Shown: in pieces, positions 32,951 through 42,432 of the stretch
Position numbering within the stretch: the first letter of the stretch is position 1
Layout: every line of letters begins with the position of its first letter
DNA from: Tenacibaculum sp. 190130A14a
GTDB lineage: Bacteria; Bacteroidota; Bacteroidia; Flavobacteriales; Flavobacteriaceae
Assembly (NCBI RefSeq): GCF_964048965.1
Contig: NZ_OZ040189.1
Span: forward strand, 186,001-250,000
Reading direction: 5' to 3'
DNA length: 64,000 nt
Notes under the pieces: model-generated
The model's input: only the letters and a program-made list of their open reading frames with translations
Told to the model about the DNA's origin: nothing
The model's database searches: none
Made by a program: the position numbers and the translations under genes

Positions 32951-33856
32951 ATGAACAAAGAAGCTAAAAGATATTATTATGGCTTAATCATCTTTTTGCT
33001 TTTTTTAATCGGAGCTATAGGTATTTTGTCTTATCAAAATGCACGTGACTATTCTCGATTAAAAGGAGTATTTGATGAAGAAAAAAAAGAGCTGGAGAAG
33101 AGTCTAGGAAATGTAATTGAAGATTATGAAAGCGCATTGACTAGTAATAGACACTTGTCCTATAAAATTAATGAAGAATTAGAAAAACTAATTCTTTTAA
33201 GAGATTCTGTAAGTAATCTAAAAGAAACCAATTATGGTTTGATGAAGCACTTCAGAAACAGAATCTATGAATTAGAAAAAACAAATAAGGAGTTATTTGT
33301 ACAAATAGATTCGTTATACGCTGAGAATAATGTTCTTAATGAGGAGAATTTAGGTGTTAAGAAAATTCTAAACGAAAAAGAAAACCAAAACAGTTTATTA
33401 AAAAGAAAAAACAGATATTTAAGAGCAACTAAAGAAGATTTAGAAAAGAAGATTGCTTCTGCAGTAGTTATTGAAACTACTCCAATAAAAGCTGAAGCAA
33501 TGAAGAAAAAGAATAGTGGCAGGCATGTGTCTACAAGTAGGTCTTATAGAACAGACGCTTTTAGAATATCTTTTGATTTATTAGAGAATAAAATAGTTGA
33601 TCCAGGACTTGTTCCTGTATTTGTTCAAGTGTTAGATGAAAATAATACCATTATTTCTAAAAAAGGTAAAACAGCAGTAAAAGGTGGTAAGAAGGTGCCT
33701 TACAGTGATGCTTTTTTAGCAGAATACCATAATAAAGAAATAAATGTTATATCTTTCATATCTGTAGAAAGAGAAATGATTAAGAAAGGAGTATATACTA
33801 TTAAAGTTTTTGTAAATGAAATGTACTCTGGAGAAACAAAATTAAAGTTGAAATAA
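32951..33856 (+). CDS. Membrane-anchored coiled-coil protein, paralogue 1 (301 aa)
   Basis: A transmembrane helix (residues about 9-27) is followed by about 130 residues of heptad-rich coiled coil (LKGVFDEEKKELEKSL to EDLEKKIASA) and a C-terminal beta domain from about residue 170 (SYRTDAFRISFDLLENKI, then VFVQVLDENNTII). The next gene has the same architecture and alignable sequence. Such proteins are sometimes labelled chromosome partitioning protein in Bacteroidetes, without support in the sequence. Probably extracytoplasmic; function unknown. Confidence 0.8.
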   Translation: MNKEAKRYYYGLIIFLLFLIGAIGILSYQNARDYSRLKGVFDEEKKELEKSLGNVIEDYESALTSNRHLSYKINEELEKLILLRDSVSNLKETNYGLMKHFRNRIYELEKTNKELFVQIDSLYAENNVLNEENLGVKKILNEKENQNSLLKRKNRYLRATKEDLEKKIASAVVIETTPIKAEAMKKKNSGRHVSTSRSYRTDAFRISFDLLENKIVDPGLVPVFVQVLDENNTIISKKGKTAVKGGKKVPYSDAFLAEYHNKEINVISFISVEREMIKKGVYTIKVFVNEMYSGETKLKLK

Positions 33857-33901
33857 ATGAATATATAAATATTAGTTGAACCCCCTAACCATCCCTTAAT
33901 T

Positions 33902-34804
33902 ATGAATCCCCTTAAGAAAAAATCCAACGCGATTATTTATGCATTGTCATTAGCCTTTGTTTTTTTAGGCCTTTATTCCCTCAAAAAAACCAATGACTAC
34001 ACCGAATTAAAAGGTGTTTTTCTTCAAGAAAAAAAAGATTTACAAGCCAATTTAGATGAAATGATAAAGGATTATACAGATGTTGTAGTCCGAAAAAAAA
34101 GATTGTCTAAGAGACTTAAAGTTGAGCTGGTAAAGATGAAGAATCTTAGAGATTCTATCGCAACACTAAAACTAGATAATTTTGACCTTATTCGAAAGTA
34201 TCGAAGAAAAATAGCAACATTAGAAAGAGAAAATCGAAATTTATTTATTAGAATAGATTCGTTAAATACCGCTAACCAAGCATTAGCTCAAGAAAATACA
34301 ATAGCAAAGGAAATTTTAGTTCAAAAAGAAACGATTAATGTTAACTTGGAGAAAAAGTACAATGAGCTAGAAGTTAAGCAGCAAACATTAGAGAAGAAAG
34401 TTGCAATTGCTGGAGTTATAAAAACAAGCCCTATTAGAGCTGTTGCGATGAAAGAAAGAAGTAGTGGTAAACTAGTAACAACTTCTAGATCAAGTAGAAC
34501 AGATGCGTTTAAAATTAATTTTGATTTGTTAGAGAATCCTGTAACAAATTCAGGAGAAAAAACGGTTTACATTCAAATTATTGATGAGAATAAGAAAGTT
34601 GTTTCTCCAAAAGGAAAAGCTAGTTTAAAAAATGGAGCAATGATCCAATACACAGATTCATTAGAGGTAAATTATTTAAATGATAGAATGAGTTTGGTTT
34701 CTTTTGTTTTGGTGAACAGAGATGATGTAAATAAAGGAAAATATACCGTGAGTGCTTTTGTAGATGGTAATTATACTGGAAATGCAGTTGTAAAACTTAG
34801 ATAA
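33902..34804 (+). CDS. Membrane-anchored coiled-coil protein, paralogue 2 (300 aa)
   Basis: It repeats the previous gene: one transmembrane helix (about 11-27, YALSLAFVFLGLYSL), the motif YTELKGVFLQEKKDLQANL, about 130 residues of coiled coil, then KTSPIRAVAMKERSSGK and SSRTDAFKINFDLLEN. The two proteins share most of the C-terminal domain. The gap is 45 bases, so this is a tandem duplication, likely one operon ending at a strong terminator. Confidence 0.8.
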   Translation: MNPLKKKSNAIIYALSLAFVFLGLYSLKKTNDYTELKGVFLQEKKDLQANLDEMIKDYTDVVVRKKRLSKRLKVELVKMKNLRDSIATLKLDNFDLIRKYRRKIATLERENRNLFIRIDSLNTANQALAQENTIAKEILVQKETINVNLEKKYNELEVKQQTLEKKVAIAGVIKTSPIRAVAMKERSSGKLVTTSRSSRTDAFKINFDLLENPVTNSGEKTVYIQIIDENKKVVSPKGKASLKNGAMIQYTDSLEVNYLNDRMSLVSFVLVNRDDVNKGKYTVSAFVDGNYTGNAVVKLR

Positions 34805-34825
34805 AAAATAAAAAAAATAGTTTTT

Positions 34826-34861
34826 TAAGTGAAGAATAAAGTTATTCTTCACTTTTTTTTT
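34826..34861 (+). terminator. Intrinsic terminator after the coiled-coil pair
   Basis: AAGTGAAGAATAA pairs with TTATTCTTCACTT, followed by eight T. Confidence 0.9.
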
Positions 34862-34892
34862 GTGTTATAGTCAATAGTTTGATAGCTTATTT

Positions 34893-34900
34893 TATTTTTG
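34893..34900 (+). promoter_or_regulatory. -7 element touching glyS
   Basis: TATTTTTG ends 4 bases before the ATG at 34905. Confidence 0.5.
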
Positions 34901-34904
34901 CACC

Positions 34905-36449
34905 ATGGCAAAACAAGAAGATCAATTTAAAAAGGTATTATCACACGCAAAGGAATATGGATATGTATTTCAATCGTCTGAAATTTATGATGGTTTAAGT
35001 GCGGTGTATGACTATGCTCAAAATGGAGTTGAGTTAAAGAAGAACATTCGAGAATATTGGTGGAAAGCAATGGTGCAAATGCACGAAAATATTGTAGGTA
35101 TAGATGCTTCTATTCTGATGCACCCTACAACATGGAAAGCTTCCGGCCACGTAGATGCTTTTAATGATCCTTTAATTGATAATAAAGATTCTAAGAAACG
35201 ATATAGAGCAGATGTTTTGGTAGAGGATTACTGTGCTAAAATTGAAGGGAAGATTGATAAAGAAGTAAAAAAGGCGGCTAAGCGTTTTGGTGATGCTTTT
35301 AACAAAGAAGAGTTTGTTTCTACTAATGGAAGAGTACTTGGGTACCAAGAGAAAATTAATACAATTTTAGGGAGATTAGCTAGGTCTTTAGAAAATGAAG
35401 ATTTGGCTGATGTAAAATTATTAATTGAGGAACTAGAAATAGCTGATCCATTAACGGGATCTAAAAACTGGACAGACGTTAAGCAATTTAATTTAATGTT
35501 TGGTACTCAATTAGGAGCTTCTGCAGAGAGTTCAATGCAAGTATATCTAAGACCAGAAACAGCTCAAGGTATTTTTGTGAATTTTTTAAACGTTCAAAAG
35601 ACTGGACGTATGAAAATACCATTTGGAATTGCGCAAACAGGAAAAGCTTTTCGTAACGAAATAGTTGCACGACAATTTATTTTTAGAATGCGTGAGTTTG
35701 AACAAATGGAAATGCAATTTTTTGTAAAACCAGGGACGCAGAGAGAATGGTATGAGCAATGGAAAGAAACACGTTTAAAATGGCACCTGTCTTTAGGAAT
35801 GGGAGAAGAGAATTATCGTTTCCATGATCATGAAAAATTAGCACATTATGCAGATGCTGCCGCTGATATTGAATTTAAATTTCCTTTCGGATTCAAAGAA
35901 TTAGAAGGTATTCACTCACGTACAGATTTCGATTTGAAAGCGCACGAAGAATTTTCAGGAAAGAAATTGCAATATTTTGATCATGAAGAAGGTAAAAGTT
36001 ATGTGCCATATGTAGTTGAAACATCTATTGGTTTGGATCGTATGTTTTTAGCGGTGTTTTCTAAATCTTTACAAGAGGAAGAATTAGAAAATGGAACGAC
36101 AAGAACAGTATTAAAATTACCAGCTGTTTTAGCACCTGTAAAAGCGACAATAATGCCATTAACAAATAAAGATGGTTTGCCAGAAATAGCTCAAAAGATT
36201 TATGAAGAGTTAAGATGGGAGTTTAATACTATCATCGATGATCAAGGGGTAAGTATAGGTAAGCGTTATAGAAGACAAGATGCTGCAGGGACACCATTCT
36301 GTATTACTGTAGATCACGATACGTTAGAAGATAATACAGTTACCATTCGTCATAGAGATACAATGGAGCAAAGAAGGGTTAAAATTGATGAATTAAGAGC
36401 TATTATTAAGGAAGAGGTAGATGTACGCTCTTGGTTAATGAAAATGTAA
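34905..36449 (+). CDS. glyS: Glycine--tRNA ligase (single-chain type)
   Basis: The 514-residue class II synthetase is of the homodimeric type: WWKAMVQMHENIVGIDAS and HPTTWKASGHVDAF at the N-terminus, class II motif 2 FRNEIVARQFIFRMREFEQMEMQFFV and motif 3 TSIGLDRMFLAVF, and a C-terminal anticodon-binding domain with IGKRYRRQD and GTPFCITVDH. It charges tRNA-Gly in the cytoplasm. A promoter element lies so close that the message is probably leaderless. Confidence 0.97.
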   Translation: MAKQEDQFKKVLSHAKEYGYVFQSSEIYDGLSAVYDYAQNGVELKKNIREYWWKAMVQMHENIVGIDASILMHPTTWKASGHVDAFNDPLIDNKDSKKRYRADVLVEDYCAKIEGKIDKEVKKAAKRFGDAFNKEEFVSTNGRVLGYQEKINTILGRLARSLENEDLADVKLLIEELEIADPLTGSKNWTDVKQFNLMFGTQLGASAESSMQVYLRPETAQGIFVNFLNVQKTGRMKIPFGIAQTGKAFRNEIVARQFIFRMREFEQMEMQFFVKPGTQREWYEQWKETRLKWHLSLGMGEENYRFHDHEKLAHYADAAADIEFKFPFGFKELEGIHSRTDFDLKAHEEFSGKKLQYFDHEEGKSYVPYVVETSIGLDRMFLAVFSKSLQEEELENGTTRTVLKLPAVLAPVKATIMPLTNKDGLPEIAQKIYEELRWEFNTIIDDQGVSIGKRYRRQDAAGTPFCITVDHDTLEDNTVTIRHRDTMEQRRVKIDELRAIIKEEVDVRSWLMKM

Positions 36450-36471
36450 TAGAATCATTTATAAATAAGTT

Positions 36472-36506
36472 TAAAACCTATCAATTAACGTTGGTAGGTT
36501 TTTTAT
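36472..36506 (+). terminator. Intrinsic terminator after glyS
   Basis: AAAACCTATCAA pairs with TTGGTAGGTTTT (one G-U), followed by T. Confidence 0.85.
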
Positions 36507-36530
36507 TTTTGTAGGATTAAAAGAATTTTG

Positions 36531-36755
36531 ATGAAAACAGTACTGAAAATATTATTTATCATCTTTTTACTATGGATGGTTACGGGAGCATATTTGCTAA
36601 ATACAGAGCATCCTAAAGCACGAATAGTGATGGGGTTAGGGGTTTTGTATATGGCCTTTATATTAATGCCAATATTTATTTATCATCGTTATAAAGATGG
36701 TAAGTATAAGAAGTATATAATTAATAACAATAGTAATAAAAAAGAGGAGATTTAA
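36531..36755 (+). CDS. Small membrane protein (74 aa)
   Basis: Two transmembrane helices (ILFIIFLLWMVTGAYLL and IVMGLGVLYMAFILMPIFI) and a basic, Asn/Lys-rich cytoplasmic tail are visible. A TATTTTTG box (36505-36512 region) lies about 18 bases upstream. No family is recognised. Its stop lies inside the following terminator. Confidence 0.65.
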   Translation: MKTVLKILFIIFLLWMVTGAYLLNTEHPKARIVMGLGVLYMAFILMPIFIYHRYKDGKYKKYIINNNSNKKEEI

Positions 36756-36770
36756 ATCTCCTCTTTTTTA
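36737..36770 (+). terminator. Bidirectional terminator after the small membrane gene
   Basis: AAAAAGAGGAGATTT pairs with AAATCTCCTCTTTTT; it includes the stop codon and also faces the converging SGNH gene. Confidence 0.9.
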
Positions 36771-36800
36771 TTACGATATTGTACTATGTATACTCTTCTA

Positions 36801-38456
36801 TTATTGTAAAAGAGGTGAGTAGTTCGTTGGGTAATCTTCAGATTTTGCTAACCCATTAGTTGCTTGTCCAAAGTTAGAACCGTAAGCAGTATCAATAGCT
36901 TCTAACATTTTGTTAGCCATCAATGCATACCCCTTACCAGTTAAGTGAATACCGTCTAAACTAACTAAACCTCCAGTTACTAAACTAGTCGTTAAAAGGT
37001 TGTTGTCAAAAGGTAATCCGGTAGTTGCTGCTTGCTGTAATATAGCATTAAAATCTACAAATGCATAACCGTTTGCATCAGCTTTAGCTTTTAAACTAGT
37101 GTTGTAATCGTCTGTAGCAGTTTTAATTTCCATTTGCTCTTCTGGAGTTAACACCCATTTATCAGCTAATGGTAACGTAACACCTTCTGCTGAGAATTGA
37201 CCAGCTAATGAAGCAGGTAATAACCCTCCACTTGCAGCAATTAAGTTTGCTGCTGCATCTGTATTTACTGTTGAAATAATAGTGCTACTAGGTAAAACAA
37301 TTAAGTCATCTTCAGTTGCAGGTCTAGCTTGTCCATATTGGTTACCCATTAACTGTGCAACTAAAGGAGCTGCAGAAGCAGGTAATCCCAAAGATTGAAC
37401 AAAAGGAACAAAAGCTGGATTAGCACCTAATGCAGCAGTAATTGTTGCTGATAAAGGAGCTAAGTTCTCATCATGAATAATAACTGGATTTGCAGCAGTT
37501 GTAGAAAATTGAACAATTCTTTCTGTTTCTCCTAAAGCAGAAAATACTTGATTTAAAGCACCGTAAACAGTGTTTAAGGTTGGTATTTGAGCTGCTAATG
37601 CAGGATTAGATGGATCTAATGGTGCATGAGGTACAGTTGTAAAGTATGGTAAACTTGTAATATATGGAACGTTTGCAATAAGCCCTTTAGCATTGGTAGC
37701 AGCTAAAGCATTTATTGTTAAATCTAAAGCCCCGTTGAAAGTAGCAGTTGGAGTGATAGGGTTTGATCCGTCTCCTCCAGTAATTGCATATCCTAAAACA
37801 TCATTTCCTCCAAATTCTGATAACGTAAAGAAAGTTGGATTTTGAGCAACCGCTAAACCAATAATTGAGGTATTTGTATTTCCAGCAATTCTAATCGCGT
37901 ATGGATTCGCTGCAGCAGGAAAATTAGCTAAGCTTCCGTAACCATCTGCAAGTAAATGAAAACTTTTAGCTCCTGGTACACCTAAGTTACTAAAAGGTCC
38001 TGTAGGATTATTTAAAGCAAAATCTGTAGTAGACATTGCCAAAGGATTTAAGCTTGTTAAAGAAGCTGGTCCTGTACCATTAAAAACTAATCTTTCTGCA
38101 AATAATCTTTGTCCTGTAGATGGGTTGATAACAGGATTTCCAGCTAAAATAAGCCCTCCAAAGTTATCGTTCATTAAAGGTTGAGAGAAATTACCTCCAC
38201 CTACCATAGCAAATTTCTTAGCTAGTGTATTAGGGAAAGAATTTTCTTGAGCGGCTTTAAATAAAGCGTTGTCTGTAAAACCAGCAGTAAATGAAGCTCC
38301 GATTGCAACATACTTAGAAAAATCAGCTGAACCTGCACTTGCAGTTATAGTTTCAGAAGAAGCTTCCTTTATTTCTGGCAATGTATTGTCTACATCACAG
38401 GCAACAATACCTGTGATTAGTGCAGACAAAAAAGTATATTTTATAATATTTTTCAT
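36801..38456 (-). CDS. SGNH/GDSL hydrolase lipoprotein (551 aa)
   Basis: Lipobox IVAC puts the lipid on Cys20. Block I is AIGASFTAGF with the nucleophile Ser55, block III is EFGGNDVLGYA, and block V DGIHLTGKGYALMA near residue 515 supplies Asp and His. About 250 residues between block III and V are Ala/Pro-rich and longer than in small GDSL esterases. It lies 11 bases after a TonB-dependent receptor, so both form an operon for binding and hydrolysis of an esterified ligand at the outer membrane (inference). Confidence 0.88.
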   Translation of the reverse strand: MKNIIKYTFLSALITGIVACDVDNTLPEIKEASSETITASAGSADFSKYVAIGASFTAGFTDNALFKAAQENSFPNTLAKKFAMVGGGNFSQPLMNDNFGGLILAGNPVINPSTGQRLFAERLVFNGTGPASLTSLNPLAMSTTDFALNNPTGPFSNLGVPGAKSFHLLADGYGSLANFPAAANPYAIRIAGNTNTSIIGLAVAQNPTFFTLSEFGGNDVLGYAITGGDGSNPITPTATFNGALDLTINALAATNAKGLIANVPYITSLPYFTTVPHAPLDPSNPALAAQIPTLNTVYGALNQVFSALGETERIVQFSTTAANPVIIHDENLAPLSATITAALGANPAFVPFVQSLGLPASAAPLVAQLMGNQYGQARPATEDDLIVLPSSTIISTVNTDAAANLIAASGGLLPASLAGQFSAEGVTLPLADKWVLTPEEQMEIKTATDDYNTSLKAKADANGYAFVDFNAILQQAATTGLPFDNNLLTTSLVTGGLVSLDGIHLTGKGYALMANKMLEAIDTAYGSNFGQATNGLAKSEDYPTNYSPLLQ

Positions 38457-38467
38457 TGTGTCTTTTT

Positions 38468-41248
38468 TTAGTTGTTAATAGTCCAAGAGATGTAGTATTG
38501 AGATCCAATAGCACCAACACCTGGAGCACTTAAGTACTCTTCACCTGTTAAGTTAGTACCTCCAACTTTAAATATAGATTTAATAGATGGTACAGCATAG
38601 TTAATTTGAGCATCAATTACAGTTCTGTCTTCAACATTTCCTTCTAAGAAAGTAGATTGCCAGTAAAATTCGTTTTGCCAACGAGCACTTACATTAAATC
38701 CGAAGTTTTCAAATAAGTTAGGGTGGCCAAATTGTGCTTTAACTTTGTGTTCTGGAGTGTTAAATCCAGCTTCAAAATCAGGATCTTTAGCTTGATCAAA
38801 ATCAAATTTAGACCAAGTATAGTTTAATCCAACGTTAAATCCATTAAATACTTTTGTGTTCAATCCAAGACCAATTCCGTAAGAAGTTACATCAACTTCT
38901 GAGTTTGTTTTAGTACTAATAGCAACTCTACTAGCACTACTAGATAATGCCGCTAATGCTAAAGCATCTGGAATTCCATTGTTGAAAGAACCAAATAAAG
39001 GAACAATAATATCTTTGTTTGCGATAAAGTTTTCATATTGGTTGTAGTATGTACTAAAATCAACAGATAATTTGTTTTCTCCTAACGGAATAGCACCACG
39101 ATAACCAACTTCAAAAGCAGTAACTTTTTCAGGTTTTACTAAATCAGTAGTAGTTAACGTTGGAGTTCCAGCTCTCAATGAAGCAGCAGATACCCCTCTG
39201 GTAAATGCATCTCTACCAGTTATAGTGTAATTTGTTCCGTTGAAAGATTGATTTACAACAAATCTATCTAAATTATCTTCAGCAGTACCCATAATGAATC
39301 CAGCACCAGTACCTAAACCAATATATTGATCTTGCGTAGTTGGATTACGGAAACCTGTTTGGAATGAAGCTCTGAAGTTATGGTTTTTAGTCTCACCAGC
39401 AGCATATGCTAAAGATACTCTTGGAGAGAAGTTACCATCAAAGTTTTGAGCTTTATCATATCTGATAGATCCAGTAAACTTTAATCTATCATCCATCATT
39501 TTTTTCTGAATTTGAGAATATACTCCGTACTCATCATAGCTAATAGGACTATCTCCATCGGTATAGATAGTTCCGAAAGAGTTTAGGTTGTATTGACGAT
39601 AAGAACCTCCAAATTGAACTTCTGCCCAGTCAATATAATCACGTAAGTTTAAGTTACCATCTGCGTGGTAGTAGTTCGTGTTGTCTCTAAATTTAGAACC
39701 TGTTAAAAGATCTGGGTCAGCAGTAACTTCGTTGAGAATTCTAGTGAATTCAGCAGAACCTGGCTCTGGACGTCCAGTATCTGCAACGTCTCTTGCAGCT
39801 TGATGAATTTGAGCTTCCGTTAAACCTAATGGGTTACCTGCTAGATTAATTCCAGCAATTGTATTGATGTATTCACCGAACCAAGCAGTGTTTGATTTCC
39901 ACTTGCTGTTAACACCAATAGCAGCAAAACGAGTATCGTAAGAGTCTCCAGCATCTTCTCCAGCAAAATAACCTCTAATAAAGAAGTTTTTACCTCTTAC
40001 TTCTAATTTATGTTGCTCCATAAAGAAGTTCTTTAAACTATATCTGTTTTGTCCTTGGTAAATAGTGTTACCAGTACCAAATTTAGAATTCCAAATAATT
40101 TCAACTCTATCATTTCCTAATGGACGATAGTGAATAGCACCGTTAAACTTAACACTTTTAGCTTCGTAGTTCATTAAGTCTCTTTCGTGGTATCCTGTTC
40201 TACTTACGTTAACATTAGGAATGATTCCTAACCCACCTGAAGCTTCTCTAATGTTTGTAGAAACCTCATCACCGTATACATTCGCACCATCATAGTTAGG
40301 ATCAGAAGCAGGGTTTCCTGGCTCTCTAAAACCTGGAATATAAGTTCCTCCAATACCATTGGTATTTCTCGTATCAGTAGCATGCCATTCTTCACCTTTT
40401 AAATAGCTTAAACTAACTTTTGCAGCAAATTTATCATCAAAAACATGCGCCATTCTAATACTTGCATCATAGTATGCATTGTCACCAGCAGCTTCTTGAC
40501 TAGTAATTCCTCCTTTTAATCCTACACTGATCCCTTGATCATCAAAAGGGTTTCTACTTGTCATTAACATGATACCGTTAAATGCGTTTGCCCCATATAA
40601 AGCAGAAGCAGCACCTGGTAAAATTTCTACACTTTTCACATCTAATTCAGAAATACCTAAAAGGTTTCCAATTGCGAAGTTTAAGGCAGGAGATGCATTA
40701 TCCATTCCATCTACTAACTGAACGAAACGTTCATTACCAAATGTAGCAAAACCACGAGTATTAACTGTTTTAAAAGTTAAACCTCCTGAGTTTACATCAA
40801 CTCCTTTTAAATTTTCTAAGGCGTCATAGTAAGAAGCAGAAGCAGCATTTTTAATTGCTCTAGAATCAAAACGCTCAATTGTTACAGGAGATTCCATAAC
40901 ACGTTCTGGAGTTCTAGAAGCAGATACTACAACCTCGTCTAAAGAAGTAGCATTCTCCGTTAAACTAACTTCAACAACTTGGTTGTTTTGAGTTATTTCA
41001 ACACTTTTTGTTTGGTACCCTAAAGAAGAAATTTCAATAGTAAAGGGAGGTTGATCAGTCACTGTAAGGGTAAAATTCCCATCAAAATCAGTAGTCGTAC
41101 CTACAGCTTTCCTTGAAACCTTAATGTTTGCTCCTGGTATTCCTTCACCTAGAGCTGCATCTTTAACTGTACCCGAAATGGTTGTTTGAGCAACCATTGC
41201 AGCTGAGCTAAACAGCACAAATGCAACAAGTAATAGTCTTTTAATCAT
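38468..41248 (-). CDS. TonB-dependent receptor with carboxypeptidase-regulatory-like domain (926 aa)
   Basis: A signal peptide (ending MVAQ) leads into a CarboxypepD_reg-like domain (TISGTVKDAALGEGIPGANI), a plug domain (LDEVVVSASRTPERVMESPVTIE; NTRGFATFGNERFVQLVDGMDN) and a 22-strand-type beta-barrel ending ...SQYYISWTINN. It is an outer-membrane active transporter. It differs from SusC-type receptors in lacking the typical SusD partner; the next gene is a GDSL-type lipoprotein instead. Substrate unknown, possibly a lipid or ester. Confidence 0.93.
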   Translation of the reverse strand: MIKRLLLVAFVLFSSAAMVAQTTISGTVKDAALGEGIPGANIKVSRKAVGTTTDFDGNFTLTVTDQPPFTIEISSLGYQTKSVEITQNNQVVEVSLTENATSLDEVVVSASRTPERVMESPVTIERFDSRAIKNAASASYYDALENLKGVDVNSGGLTFKTVNTRGFATFGNERFVQLVDGMDNASPALNFAIGNLLGISELDVKSVEILPGAASALYGANAFNGIMLMTSRNPFDDQGISVGLKGGITSQEAAGDNAYYDASIRMAHVFDDKFAAKVSLSYLKGEEWHATDTRNTNGIGGTYIPGFREPGNPASDPNYDGANVYGDEVSTNIREASGGLGIIPNVNVSRTGYHERDLMNYEAKSVKFNGAIHYRPLGNDRVEIIWNSKFGTGNTIYQGQNRYSLKNFFMEQHKLEVRGKNFFIRGYFAGEDAGDSYDTRFAAIGVNSKWKSNTAWFGEYINTIAGINLAGNPLGLTEAQIHQAARDVADTGRPEPGSAEFTRILNEVTADPDLLTGSKFRDNTNYYHADGNLNLRDYIDWAEVQFGGSYRQYNLNSFGTIYTDGDSPISYDEYGVYSQIQKKMMDDRLKFTGSIRYDKAQNFDGNFSPRVSLAYAAGETKNHNFRASFQTGFRNPTTQDQYIGLGTGAGFIMGTAEDNLDRFVVNQSFNGTNYTITGRDAFTRGVSAASLRAGTPTLTTTDLVKPEKVTAFEVGYRGAIPLGENKLSVDFSTYYNQYENFIANKDIIVPLFGSFNNGIPDALALAALSSSASRVAISTKTNSEVDVTSYGIGLGLNTKVFNGFNVGLNYTWSKFDFDQAKDPDFEAGFNTPEHKVKAQFGHPNLFENFGFNVSARWQNEFYWQSTFLEGNVEDRTVIDAQINYAVPSIKSIFKVGGTNLTGEEYLSAPGVGAIGSQYYISWTINN

Positions 41249-41414
41249 AATGTAAATTAATTTGTTAACTAAAGCGCAAAATACAATTTTTTTTTATTTA
41301 TAAAATATATGTAAACAGATTTTGTGATAATATCATTTTTGACGTTAATATTTTGTAAAATGTGCATTTTTGAAGAAAATAGAGTAAGTTTTTAGAGAGT
41401 TTTATGCATAGTTG

Positions 41415-41422
41415 TACCTTTG
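41415..41422 (+). promoter_or_regulatory. -7 element of ribF
   Basis: TACCTTTG lies 19 bases before the TTG start of ribF and overlaps the upstream in-frame TTG at 41412, excluding that start. Confidence 0.6.
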
Positions 41423-41441
41423 TAAAAATAATTTTGGACGA

Positions 41442-42374
41442 TTGGAAATAACCCACTCAATTTTTGATTTTAAGCCGACGGAAGAAACCATTGTAACCAT
41501 TGGAACATTTGATGGTGTTCATATTGGACATCAAAAAATCATTGAAAAATTAGTGAAAGAAGCTCGTAAAACAGGGAAAAAATCTGTTCTGTTAACATTC
41601 TTTCCTCACCCAAGAATGGTACTTCAAAAAGATGCTTCTATAGAATTGATAAATACGATCAATGAAAGAGCAAGTCGTTTAGAAAAATTAGGACTCGATT
41701 ACTTAATTATTCATCCTTTTAGTAAAGAATTTTCCAGACTTACTGCATTAGATTTTGTACGTGATGTTTTGGTAAATCAACTAAATACACACAAATTGAT
41801 TATAGGATACGATCATCATTTTGGGAAAAATAGGGAAGGGAATATAGAACAGCTAACAGAGTATTCTCATTTGTACGACTTTACAGTGGAAGAAATTCCA
41901 GCACAAGATATAGATGATGTTTCTGTAAGTTCTACAAAGATAAGAAGAGCTCTTTCTGGTGGTGAATTAAGAACGGCTAACAACTACTTGGGATATCATT
42001 TTTCTTTAACTGGAAAAGTGGTCAATGGAAAAAAGTTAGGAGGAAAGATAGGGTACCCAACCGCTAATATAGAAGTTGAAGAAGCGTATAAATTGATTCC
42101 AAAAACAGGGGTTTATGTTGTAAAGTCTGTAATCGATAATCAAAAAGTTTACGGGATGATGAACATTGGTAATAGACCAACGGTAAATGGTGAATATCAA
42201 ACAATAGAGGTGCATTTTTTTGATTTTGATGATGACTTATATGGTAAAAAACTTACCGTGGAGTTGATGTACTATTTAAGAGAAGAACAAAAATTTGATT
42301 CAGTAACTTCTTTAATGAATCAACTAGAGAAAGATAAAGAAGACTCACTTTTACATATTCAAACAAACCAATAA
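41442..42374 (+). CDS. ribF: Bifunctional riboflavin kinase / FAD synthetase
   Basis: The 310-residue product has the N-terminal nucleotidyltransferase with TIGTFDGVHIGHQKI and the SSTKIRRALSGG loop, and a C-terminal flavokinase with GKKLGGKIGYPTANI and MMNIGNRPTVNG. It turns riboflavin into FMN and FAD in the cytoplasm. A TTG start at 41442 is chosen: no ATG is available, a promoter box lies at 41415-41422, and EITHSIFDFKPT is the usual family beginning. Confidence 0.93.
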   Translation: MEITHSIFDFKPTEETIVTIGTFDGVHIGHQKIIEKLVKEARKTGKKSVLLTFFPHPRMVLQKDASIELINTINERASRLEKLGLDYLIIHPFSKEFSRLTALDFVRDVLVNQLNTHKLIIGYDHHFGKNREGNIEQLTEYSHLYDFTVEEIPAQDIDDVSVSSTKIRRALSGGELRTANNYLGYHFSLTGKVVNGKKLGGKIGYPTANIEVEEAYKLIPKTGVYVVKSVIDNQKVYGMMNIGNRPTVNGEYQTIEVHFFDFDDDLYGKKLTVELMYYLREEQKFDSVTSLMNQLEKDKEDSLLHIQTNQ

Positions 42375-42403
42375 ATAAGATTGCTTAAATCTGTAACAAG
42401 CTA

Positions 42404-42411
42404 TATCTTTG
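42404..42411 (+). promoter_or_regulatory. -7 element of serS
   Basis: TATCTTTG ends 21 bases before the ATG at 42433. Confidence 0.55.
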
Positions 42412-42432
42412 CGTTTCTTAAAATTTAAAAAG

